DNA from: Anaerolineae bacterium | GTDB lineage: Bacteria; Chloroflexota; Anaerolineae; B4-G1 | Length of the DNA: 5,620 nucleotides | NCBI GenBank assembly: GCA_030620125.1 | Contig: JAUXFI010000140.1 | Location: 1 to 5,620, forward strand | Direction of reading: 5' to 3' | Shown: piece after piece, positions 1 to 4,837 of the stretch | Layout: each line of letters starts with the position of its first letter | Position numbering within the stretch: the stretch's first letter is position 1 | Program-made: the position numbers and the translations under genes | The notes under the pieces: model-generated | Seen by the model: the letters and a program-made list of their open reading frames with translations, nothing else | Databases searched by the model: none | What the model was told of the DNA's origin: nothing

Positions 1-201
1 CCCGACGAGCAATCGCATCTGTCCGCCGCCCGCGATCAGGTGCGCTATGCCCGCTGCTGCCACGGCCAGTGCGCTGCTGGTAAAGTAGCCGGTCATCCGG
101 TCGTAGCGGGTGCTGGCCCGCAAGGCAGGGATGTAGAACCCGTGCAGGCGGTCGTCGGAGGGGCCGTAGCTCAGTTTGAATGGATAGTCACGTAGGCTCA
201 T
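1..201 (-). CDS. N-terminus of a probable PLD-domain (HKD-type) DEAD/SNF2 helicase, partial
   Basis: An open frame of 67 codons starts at ATG 201-199 and runs off the left edge without a stop. It begins MSLRDYPFKLSYGPSDD and continues through FYIPALRAS, RYDRMTGYFTSSALA and GGGQMRLLVG. The pattern 'FY-x-PAL ... Y-x-R-x-x-GYF-s-S-x-L ... G-G-x-M-R-L-L-V-G' is what I know from the N-terminal phospholipase-D-like domain of large bacterial helicases in restriction and defence loci. The HKD residues and helicase motifs would lie outside the window, so the helicase part is inference. The start is supported by AAGGGG at 211-206, four bases upstream of the ATG. The gene is co-directional with the methyltransferase and probably belongs to the same functional group, although a transposase gene and REP repeats separate them. 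It could instead be a stand-alone PLD nuclease. Confidence 0.72.
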   Translation of the reverse strand, partial: MSLRDYPFKLSYGPSDDRLHGFYIPALRASTRYDRMTGYFTSSALAVAAAGIAHLIAGGGQMRLLVG

Positions 202-215
202 ATTTCCCCTTCGCA

Positions 216-273
216 ACGACTAAAGTCGTCACTACGAGTGAGTGCGTATGGCGTAGTAACGACTTTAGTCGTT
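216..273. repeat. Inverted pair of REP palindromes (BIME-like) between helicase gene and RAYT
   Basis: There are two copies of one palindrome in opposite orientation. The first, at 216-236, has stem ACGACT/AGTCGT (216-229) and the complement of GTAG at 232-235. The second, at 252-273, has GTAG at 253-256 and stem AACGACT/AGTCGTT (258-273). The GTAG tetranucleotides face each other across about 16 bases and the hairpins lie outside. A GTAG (or GTGG) 5' of a short hairpin is the known recognition signature of REP elements mobilised by RAYT enzymes. The second copy ends on base 273, the last base of the transposase stop codon. The pair fills nearly all of the gap upstream of the helicase gene. 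Confidence 0.88.
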
Positions 274-869
274 CAATCTCCATAATCCCACGCGTCTCCA
301 GGTGGGTATTTAACCCATCGCTCACGGTGCCACTGCTGCCCGTGTGTATCAAGGTAGAGATTCACACTGGACCACGGCCAGTCATAAGGGCTTTCAACGT
401 AGCCGTGTTTCACCGCGTTGTAGTGGAGATAATTCAGTGCGTGGTAATAATGCCGCTCGTTGCGGATGTAGCGGTCGCGGAATTTGCACCACACCTTGCG
501 CTGCCCGGTGAGCCCATCTTCCAGATTCCACGCCCTGGCCGTGGTCCCGTGAAGATGTTTGAGTACGGCTGATATTTGCTCCAAAGACTGGACGCCAACT
601 AGAAAGTGATAGTGATTAGTCAAGATAACCCAGCCTCCGATCTCGGCCTGGATGTCATCCAGTTCCGAGAGGAGTTGATCTTCGAAAGCAGTCAGCCGGG
701 TAGGAGAAGATATGATGTGCGCGTGTTCGTAGTTGGCGGCGGTGATGCAATACCATCCGGCCTCGCGATAGGGATGCGGCGGTGAGTGCAAGGGGTAACC
801 GCGCTGGCGACGTTCCTCGACGACGGCAACTCGCTCTTCGGGTGTCAGGTGGCGATATTCGTAAGGCAT
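273..869 (-). CDS. REP-associated tyrosine transposase (RAYT, IS200/IS605-like Y1 family)
   Basis: This is a 198-residue protein, within the usual size of RAYTs. HUH endonucleases of this family cut and rejoin single-stranded DNA at REP hairpins. The sequence shows an N-terminal strand with AGWYCITAANYEHAHI (about 37-52), the metal-binding HUH motif in WVILTNHYHFLV (H86-Y87-H88), and the helix YYHALNYLHYNAVKHGYV (141-158). The helix corresponds to the family's Y-I-x-x-N-P-V segment, so Y147 is the likely catalytic tyrosine. Alanine replaces the usual proline (N151-A152). The end PYDWPWSSVNLYL (161-173) is also typical. The start at 869 is preferred because GGAGAG lies at 879-874 and because homologues begin near YR-x-LTPEER. 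An upstream in-frame ATG at 935 would only add repeat-encoded residues. REP palindromes flank the gene on both sides, which fits a domesticated or active RAYT acting on them. Confidence 0.9.
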   Translation of the reverse strand: MPYEYRHLTPEERVAVVEERRQRGYPLHSPPHPYREAGWYCITAANYEHAHIISSPTRLTAFEDQLLSELDDIQAEIGGWVILTNHYHFLVGVQSLEQISAVLKHLHGTTARAWNLEDGLTGQRKVWCKFRDRYIRNERHYYHALNYLHYNAVKHGYVESPYDWPWSSVNLYLDTHGQQWHRERWVKYPPGDAWDYGD

Positions 870-873
870 ATCT

Positions 874-879
874 CTCTCC
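874..879 (-). promoter_or_regulatory. Ribosome binding site deciding the RAYT start
   Basis: On the minus strand GGAGAG at 879-874 lies four bases before ATG 869-867. It selects this start over the ATG at 935, which sits inside repeat DNA. The REP hairpin 883-896 ends three bases upstream of this site, so the leader of the transposase mRNA would carry a REP stem directly before the Shine-Dalgarno sequence. Confidence 0.75.
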
Positions 880-882
880 AGA

Positions 883-970
883 GCGACTAAAGTCGCCACT
901 ACGGTTATGGTTATGGTTATGGTCGTAGTAGCCACTTCAGTGGCTTGAAGCGACTAAAGTCGCCACTACA
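883..970. repeat. REP cluster between methyltransferase and RAYT (three palindromes)
   Basis: Three REP-like units fill the gap. Unit one (883-903) has stem GCGACT/AGTCGC (883-896) and GTAG on the minus strand at 902-899. Unit two (924-945) has GTAG at 925-928 on the plus strand and a different stem, AGCCACT/AGTGGCT (930-945). Unit three (950-970) has stem GCGACT/AGTCGC (950-963) and minus-strand GTAG at 969-966. Units one and two face each other GTAG to GTAG across a GGTTAT tandem repeat. Units two and three are joined at their hairpin ends by TTGA. The TAG of the third GTAG is the stop codon of the methyltransferase. Such arrays are known to act as mRNA 3' stabilisers or DNA-binding sites, but no role can be read from the sequence here. 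Confidence 0.88.
903..923 (+). repeat. GGTTAT hexamer tandem repeat (3.5 copies)
   Basis: The sequence GGTTAT occurs three times head to tail (903-908, 909-914, 915-920), followed by GGT. It lies exactly between two REP palindromes whose GTAG ends face it. It is perfect over 21 bases, which suggests recent slippage expansion or copying of a variable spacer. Confidence 0.9.
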
Positions 971-3900
971 CTTCTAGTTTTAGTTGCTCTATTCGTTCCG
1001 GCTCCTCCTCCACCGGCGCCTCCAACCCCTCGAAGAACGCCAGGCGCAAGCGATCCAGCACCTCCGCCTCGGGGCGGACAAACTTGCCCTTGATCTGCGT
1101 GCGGGGCACCGCGTTGAGCATTGCTTGCAGGCAGGCCTTGAACGTGCCGTCATTGCGCAACCCCGCCTGCTTGAGGAAGGTCTCACAAGCGCGCGCGCCG
1201 TCCTCGGCGTAGACCAGCATCGCGGTGTGGACGGCGTCCAGCCAGGTGTTAAAGTGCTCCGCGTCGGGGTCGGCTTTGCCACGGCCGCGGCGCTGCCTGG
1301 GCGGCAGCAGGATCACGTCGCTGCCCTTTTTGCTGACCACGCGCCGTTTCACCAAATCGCGCTCCACGTCCAGCCCCAGCGCCAGCGCCAACTTGCGCGC
1401 CTCGTCGGCGGGGAAGCGCTCCGCGCGGAAGGCGTCCCAGGCCATCAGGTACCAGTCAGTGGTCGGGTCGAACTGCACCTCGCGGCCCAGGAGCAGCCCA
1501 CGCTTGCGCAGGCGGATGACCTCCTCGCGGGCCAGGTCGAGCGCGGTCTCGGGGCGGAGGGGTTTGGGCTGGCCGGTGCGCTCGTCCACCTCGCTGGTGA
1601 GCACGGGCCAGTGCTGGGAGATGACAGACAGGACGGGCCCAAAGGTGCTGAGGTAGAGGTCCACGCCCCCGATGCCCCGTTCGGCGAACTCGGCTGCCTT
1701 CTCCCGCGCCACCTGTCGCACGCGGGGCTGTATATCATCCCACCATACTGGGTGTGTGGGTGTGGGGGTATGGGAGTGTGGGAGCACGGTCTCCTTGCCC
1801 ACCCTCTTTCGGCAAGCCAGCAGGATGGTGCTGCGGGCGGCGTTCTTCTTGGCCTGGTGGAGAGAGTGCTCGAACTCGGTGTGAACGGGCCAGGAGGATT
1901 CGACGCTGAACCCGGCCCCAATGAGGGCCGTGGCCAGCGTGTCCCAGGCCTCGACCCGCTTGTGGGTGAACATCACGGTGAGGACACCATCGTCGCGCAG
2001 GACGCGGTGCATCTCGCGGAAGGCGGCCGCCATCTTGCGCTCATAGTCCTTCTCGGCCAAAGCCCTCACCCCCCGGCCCCCTCTCCCAACTCTGGGAGAG
2101 GGGGAGTCTGCGACCCTCACCCCTTTCCCCCCTCTCCTCCCAGGAGAGGGGCCGGGGGAGAGGTTCTTGAAGCGGGCGGGATTGGCGACGGCCTCGGCGT
2201 CCTTGTCGGTCAGTTGGGCGGCGAACCATTCCGGGTAGAGGTGACCGGCGGTGCGCTTGAGCCAGACGTAAAAAAAGTCGGCCAGTTCGGCGTACATGAC
2301 GTTGTCGTAGTAGGGCGGGTCGGTGACGATGGCGTGAACGGAATTGTCAGGAAGAGAGGATATGTCAGAGGCACTGTCTTGGAATACGCTCAGTGGGCCG
2401 CGCTCGAAGGCGTGTCCATCCAACGTGGTCTGCGGCAACGCAAGTAACTTGGCAATGCCTTCATAGGCATCCACAATCTGACTTACTCCCCAAGGAACGA
2501 GATTCCCCGCAGCATCGAACTCTGCAAAGCTCCATTTCATCGCAAAGTCGTGTCTGTCGAATGTATTCGCAATAACATGCCGCTGAGATATCCAACGAGT
2601 TTGATAAGCATTGCGGTCGGCGGCTTTGTCGAGGGCAAACGCCAGGTACGTCTCCACCGCGGCCGCACGCTCAACATCCATCGCGGCCCGCATCTCATTG
2701 CGCAGGTCATACAGCGTCTCGACGAAAGTGCCCAGGGCCAGCAGTTGGCGCGGGGAGAACATATCGGCCCAGGTGGGCATCCCATAGCGCAGTGGGCGCA
2801 TGTCGTTGCCTTCAGGGAAAGGCTCTGTCGGGATGACGTTCTGCGCCTCCCACAGGGGACGCTTGCGGGCCAGTTCCGCCTCAGCCGCCGCGAAGGCCTC
2901 CAGGTCCTCCGGCGTGGAGGGGCGGAAATCGAAGCCACCGCGTCGCTTGACCGCCACGGCGTAGAGCATCTGCCCCATGCGCCCGGCCTGGGCTTCGGCC
3001 TTGATGTAGTCGCCGTCAACCGCGTCGCCGGTCCAGGGGGAGCGGCCCACGCCTCGCTTCACCGTCCCCTCGTTCGGGTCAAAGTCTATCGCGTCGCCCA
3101 CCACGATCTCGAAGCGGGGCTTGTCCCAGGCGGGGTCGGCCAGCAGGCGGGCGGCCACCAGCGTCTTTTTCTTGCTCAGCCACCAGTTGGGGCTGAGCGG
3201 CACCGGCTTGCCGGTGACAGGGCAGGCGACGGTGCGCGCCCAGAGATAGGCAAAGATGTTCTCGTTCTCGCCTTTGGGGAAGAAGCGGGCCAGTTTGTCG
3301 CTCACTCGCCTGGCCCATTCCTGTCCCCACTGTTTGATGTCCGCCGCCAGATCGGGGCCGAAGCGGGCAGGGTAGTCCAATGTCGCCTTCAGAATTACCG
3401 CTGCGACGGGGTTGAGTTCGTTGGCGACGGTGGCGAAGCCGTAGCGCCGCGCCTCGAAGGGAATGGAGCCACCGCCGGCGAAGGGGTCCAGGATATGATA
3501 ACGACTCAAGTCGTTACTACCATCACCCCAGGTAAGGGCCAGCAGTTCCTCCAACAGCGCCAGGTCCTCCGGCGTGGGATTGGTGGTGAAGGCGCGGGAG
3601 TAGCCGTAAGGGTTGGGGCCCAGGTTCTCGCCCGTCTCGCGGGCACGAACTAGACGCTTGCGGGTGGCGACCGGATCGCCGTGGATGCCCATCAGGCGCA
3701 GGAACCAGGCGTGGTAGGCTTCCTCGGTGGGGAAGGCTGCCCTCACCCCTCCCCCTGGCCCCCTCCCCTCTCCCGAAATCGGGAGAGGGGAGGGGGTGGC
3801 GGCGTCAGCCGCCGGGGGTGGGGAGAGGGCCTCCTGCAGTTGCGCCCACGAAGGCAGCAGGCTGGCGACGATGGCAGCGCGGGATACGGTCAGTGGCCGC

Positions 3901-4028
3901 CGCGCCCACCAGACGTGCAAGAAGTAGAGCGGGGGCAGCGCGCTGCTGGCGCCGCGCTCGCGCATACTCTCCGCGCCGATGATGTCGAAGGGGAGCCAGG
4001 ATTCGAGTAGCACGTTGGGACGGGTCAT
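966..4028 (-). CDS. DUF1156 / COG1743-type adenine-specific DNA methyltransferase
   Basis: This 1020-residue cytoplasmic enzyme is predicted to transfer methyl groups from SAM to an exocyclic amine of DNA, most likely adenine N6. The DUF1156 N-terminus is clear: LLESWLPFDIIGAESMRERG, then LHVWWARRPLTVSRA. The SAM-binding motif DPFAGGGSIPFEA starts at D181 and the catalytic DPPYYD at D570. They are separated by about 390 residues, which hold the target region. C-terminal methylase strands follow (MHRVLRDDGVLTVMFTHKR). The family's central CPxCG knuckles appear as CPVTG and SPWTG, so zinc binding there is doubtful. The start is ATG 4028-4026, because homology begins there, AAAAGGAG lies nine bases upstream, and the start overlaps the preceding stop as ATGA. 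The gene carries four repeat-derived in-frame segments: residues about 67-97, 170-177, 622-656 and 747-760. It is probably the modification subunit of a multi-gene defence locus. Confidence 0.92.
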   Translation of the reverse strand: MTRPNVLLESWLPFDIIGAESMRERGASSALPPLYFLHVWWARRPLTVSRAAIVASLLPSWAQLQEALSPPPAADAATPSPLPISGEGRGPGGGVRAAFPTEEAYHAWFLRLMGIHGDPVATRKRLVRARETGENLGPNPYGYSRAFTTNPTPEDLALLEELLALTWGDGSNDLSRYHILDPFAGGGSIPFEARRYGFATVANELNPVAAVILKATLDYPARFGPDLAADIKQWGQEWARRVSDKLARFFPKGENENIFAYLWARTVACPVTGKPVPLSPNWWLSKKKTLVAARLLADPAWDKPRFEIVVGDAIDFDPNEGTVKRGVGRSPWTGDAVDGDYIKAEAQAGRMGQMLYAVAVKRRGGFDFRPSTPEDLEAFAAAEAELARKRPLWEAQNVIPTEPFPEGNDMRPLRYGMPTWADMFSPRQLLALGTFVETLYDLRNEMRAAMDVERAAAVETYLAFALDKAADRNAYQTRWISQRHVIANTFDRHDFAMKWSFAEFDAAGNLVPWGVSQIVDAYEGIAKLLALPQTTLDGHAFERGPLSVFQDSASDISSLPDNSVHAIVTDPPYYDNVMYAELADFFYVWLKRTAGHLYPEWFAAQLTDKDAEAVANPARFKNLSPGPSPGRRGGKGVRVADSPSPRVGRGGRGVRALAEKDYERKMAAAFREMHRVLRDDGVLTVMFTHKRVEAWDTLATALIGAGFSVESSWPVHTEFEHSLHQAKKNAARSTILLACRKRVGKETVLPHSHTPTPTHPVWWDDIQPRVRQVAREKAAEFAERGIGGVDLYLSTFGPVLSVISQHWPVLTSEVDERTGQPKPLRPETALDLAREEVIRLRKRGLLLGREVQFDPTTDWYLMAWDAFRAERFPADEARKLALALGLDVERDLVKRRVVSKKGSDVILLPPRQRRGRGKADPDAEHFNTWLDAVHTAMLVYAEDGARACETFLKQAGLRNDGTFKACLQAMLNAVPRTQIKGKFVRPEAEVLDRLRLAFFEGLEAPVEEEPERIEQLKLEV
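1750..1790. repeat. GT/purine-rich low-complexity insert in the methyltransferase gene
   Basis: The plus strand is a run of GGTGTGTGGG, TGTGGGGGTA and TGGGAGTGTG with almost no C. It is read on the minus strand as HSHTPTPTHP, around residues 747-760. The flanking protein looks like ordinary methyltransferase C-terminal sequence, so this is probably a slippage-prone insertion in a loop. It is not palindromic and differs from the other inserts in this gene. Confidence 0.6.
2063..2163. repeat. Doublet of GC-rich palindromic elements inserted in frame in the methyltransferase
   Basis: Two related units lie in tandem, each opening with CCCTCACCCC. The first has a perfect 12-bp stem, CCCCCTCTCCCA (2077-2088) with TGGGAGAGGGGG (2093-2104), and a 4-base loop. 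The second has a perfect 10-bp stem, CCCCTCTCCT (2129-2138) with AGGAGAGGGG (2142-2151), and a 3-base loop. On the coding strand they read LSPGPSPGRRGGKGVR and a second SPSPRVGRGGRGVR-like copy, around residues 622-656, about 50 residues after the catalytic DPPY. The frame is kept. This resembles the in-frame palindromic coding elements known from Rickettsia, although the sequence family is different. Confidence 0.85.
3500..3520 (-). repeat. REP palindrome inside the methyltransferase, beside SAM motif I
   Basis: The stem AACGACT/AGTCGTT occupies 3500-3515 with loop CA. GTAG lies on the minus (coding) strand at 3520-3517. It is read in frame as S171-N-D-L-S-R176, only four residues before the DPFAGGGS motif at D181. 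Apart from one loop base it matches the REP at 252-273 in the RAYT flank, which is strong evidence for insertion of the same element. Confidence 0.88.
3740..3829. repeat. Large multi-stem palindromic element in frame near the methyltransferase N-terminus
   Basis: The core is a perfect 18-bp stem, 3759-3776 with 3779-3796, closed by a 2-base AA loop. A second stem, GGCGGC (3798-3803) with GCCGCC (3808-3813), follows. Both are enclosed by an imperfect 16-bp outer stem, 3740-3755 with 3814-3829, matching at 14 of 16 positions. The whole could extrude as a branched cruciform. It opens with CCCTCACCCC like the doublet at 2063-2163, so it is the same family. On the coding strand it reads as a low-complexity segment including ATPSPLPISGEGRGPGGGVR, residues about 67-97, between the DUF1156 region and FPTEEAYHAWFLR. 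Confidence 0.87.
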
Positions 4029-4513
4029 CTCCGTTTGCTCCTTTTGCGCTTGCGCCTGGTCTGGCGCTTTTCCCGGGCGGCAGGTTCGTCGGCCGGGTAC
4101 CACCCGGCGGGCCGGCACTCGATAGTGCGTACTTCTTTAAAGATGTGGATGTGTTCCATCATCTCCTGGATGCCCTTGGGCTGCTTCATCCCCTCCCGCC
4201 AGGCATGGCGCTCCACCGTGCCCAGCACCAGGTAGTCGTTCCCAATCAGGGAGGGGTCAAGCTCGGCGAACAGCGCCGCCAACTGCGCCTCCAACTCATC
4301 CTGGTGGACGATCAGGAGGTCGCAGTCGGGGCAATAGCGGCAGGTCTTGCCAAGCACGACGGGGCGCAACGGCTCGACGTGGATTAAGAGTGGCAGTTTG
4401 CGCTGCTTTGTCTTCTGGTTGCAGGCAGGGCAACGGGTGAAGCGGGCGTCGGTGTAGGGGTTGAGGATGAAGGTGTATTTGGGTGGCAGTTTGCTGATGG
4501 GAGATGCTTTCAT
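4025..4513 (-). CDS. Small zinc-ribbon protein of unknown function, coupled to the methyltransferase
   Basis: I do not recognise this 162-residue protein. It has two paired-cysteine knuckles: C28-x2-C31 (RCPACNQK) and CRYCPDC at C58, C61 and C64. This is consistent with a single zinc ribbon, most likely C28/C31/C61/C64. A middle stretch (DYLVLGTVERHAW, then IHIFKEVRTIEC) looks like alternating strands and helix. The tail from about residue 146 is strongly basic (REKRQTRRKRKRSKRR) and could bind nucleic acid. No signal peptide or membrane segment is seen. The start ATG 4513-4511 has AAGGGG at 4524-4519. The stop overlaps the methyltransferase start in ATGA (4028-4025), so the two are translationally coupled and probably act together. 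It may be a DNA-binding accessory, perhaps compensating for the altered knuckles of the methyltransferase, but that is speculation. Confidence 0.8.
   Translation of the reverse strand: MKASPISKLPPKYTFILNPYTDARFTRCPACNQKTKQRKLPLLIHVEPLRPVVLGKTCRYCPDCDLLIVHQDELEAQLAALFAELDPSLIGNDYLVLGTVERHAWREGMKQPKGIQEMMEHIHIFKEVRTIECRPAGWYPADEPAAREKRQTRRKRKRSKRR
4038..4045 (-). promoter_or_regulatory. Ribosome binding site of the methyltransferase, inside the zinc-ribbon gene
   Basis: AAAAGGAG on the minus strand at 4045-4038 lies nine bases before ATG 4028-4026. It sits inside the lysine/arginine-rich end of the upstream gene. It supports this start over an in-frame ATG 30 codons upstream, and with the ATGA overlap it indicates coupled translation. 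Confidence 0.8.
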
Positions 4514-4518
4514 AACAA

Positions 4519-4524
4519 CCCCTT
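4519..4524 (-). promoter_or_regulatory. Ribosome binding site of the zinc-ribbon gene
   Basis: AAGGGG on the minus strand at 4524-4519 lies five bases before ATG 4513-4511 and supports that start. The partial helicase gene has the same AAGGGG element (211-206). Confidence 0.7.
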
Positions 4525-4565
4525 ATTTGAACGGCGGGATGTTCACTGGTGGGCCAACACGTCCA

Positions 4566-4589
4566 TGTTCACAAAACCTGTTCACAAAA
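4566..4589. repeat. Direct repeat TGTTCACAAAA, two copies 13 bp apart
   Basis: TGTTCACAAAA occurs at 4566-4576 and 4579-4589. A third GTTCAC is at 4541-4546. The copies lie between the putative promoter and the zinc-ribbon start, on or next to the terminator T-tract. They could be a repeated protein-binding site, but the second copy's A-run also serves as the U-tract on the minus strand. Confidence 0.5.
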
Positions 4590-4617
4590 AAAGACCGGCG
4601 TCCTGGAAATACCGGCC
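4586..4617 (-). terminator. Rho-independent terminator or attenuator
   Basis: On the minus strand the stem GGCCGG (4617-4612) pairs with CCGGTC (4598-4593), five Watson-Crick pairs and one G-U, around a 13-base loop. Seven T residues follow directly (4592-4586). It could end transcripts of the ASCH-fusion gene, whose stop is about 220 bases upstream. Because a promoter-like sequence lies between, it could also attenuate the zinc-ribbon/methyltransferase operon. Confidence 0.6.
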
Positions 4618-4650
4618 ATTTCAGGCAAAATTCTAATCAGTCAATGCCCC

Positions 4651-4679
4651 AAAATAGAAAGTGTTGGCCATTGGGTCAA
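4651..4679 (-). promoter_or_regulatory. Sigma70-like promoter for the zinc-ribbon/methyltransferase unit
   Basis: On the minus strand TTGACC (4679-4674) and TATTTT (4656-4651) are separated by exactly 17 bases. The first matches the -35 consensus at 5 of 6 positions and the second the -10 at 4 of 6. Transcription would begin near 4644, some 130 bases before the zinc-ribbon ATG, and would read through the hairpin at 4617-4586. The -35 lies inside the right inverted repeat. Confidence 0.5.
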
Positions 4680-4837
4680 CGGCAAAACGCAGGAACTCTA
4701 GACATCCCTAAAGTCCCAAAAACGAGGGGAAAGGCCACCGTTGTTCAGGCACAAAGTGGGGGACAAACGCAGTGACCCCCAGGGCAAGATTCTTTCCTTG
4801 CTCAGCGACCAGAGTGATCATGACGTGATTATACCTC

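Larger units (their letters stand above)
4541..4680. repeat. Possible MITE-like element with 20-bp terminal inverted repeats
   Basis: The first 20 bases (4541-4560) and the reverse complement of the last 20 (4661-4680) align without gaps and match at 14 of 20 positions: GTT-n-AC-n6-GGCCAACAC. The inner nine bases are identical. The stretch between is noncoding and includes the terminator and the promoter -10 element. No target-site duplication is obvious. The similarity is short, so this may instead be a regulatory inverted repeat. Confidence 0.4.
4514..4837. other. Intergenic region, AT-richer than its surroundings
   Basis: These 324 bases between the ASCH-fusion gene and the zinc-ribbon gene hold no convincing gene. 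Open frames crossing it are long only because they extend into the antisense of neighbouring genes. On the minus strand it holds a sigma70-like promoter (4679-4651), an intrinsic terminator-like hairpin (4617-4586), a doubled TTTTGTGAACA motif (4589-4566) and a 140-bp stretch with inverted ends (4541-4680). The part next to the ASCH gene (about 4681-4837) shows only a weak hairpin, TGGGGG/CCCCCA at 4757-4781. The break suggests the zinc-ribbon and methyltransferase pair is its own transcription unit. Confidence 0.75.

Noticed and set aside
180..572. Plus-strand open frame of 130 codons crossing the REP pair
   Set aside because: It begins in antisense of the helicase gene, runs through the REPs and then through antisense of the RAYT. 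The peptide has no family resemblance.
870..935. N-terminal extension of the transposase from ATG 935 (MATTTITITITVV...)
   Set aside because: It is encoded by REP and GGTTAT repeat DNA, has no good ribosome binding site and has no counterpart in the family. The ATG at 869 has GGAGAG upstream and family-like sequence.
883..970. CRISPR array
   Set aside because: The repeated units are short palindromes in alternating orientation with spacers of irregular length, which is the REP/BIME pattern and not direct repeats with uniform spacers.
984..2447. Long plus-strand open frame of 487 codons opposite the methyltransferase
   Set aside because: It is an antisense shadow of GC-rich coding sequence. 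The minus-strand frame has clear methyltransferase motifs throughout.
2550..3653. Plus-strand open frame of 367 codons
   Set aside because: It is antisense to the methyltransferase core, including motif I, and shows no recognisable domain.
4461..4775. Plus-strand open frame covering the intergenic region
   Set aside because: It starts in antisense of the zinc-ribbon gene, has low-complexity composition, and overlaps promoter and terminator signals of the other strand. No supporting ribosome site was seen.
4757..4781. Hairpin TGGGGG/CCCCCA as terminator of the ASCH-fusion gene
   Set aside because: The stem is only six pairs with a large loop, and the following minus-strand sequence lacks a real T-tract. 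The hairpin at 4617-4586 is a better terminator.
4828..4833. TATAAT on the minus strand at 4833-4828 as a promoter
   Set aside because: The -10 is perfect, but the best -35 at suitable distance (TTGCTT, 16-bp spacer) matches only three positions, and it lies farther from the gene than the better-spaced candidate at 4679-4651. It may still be used.
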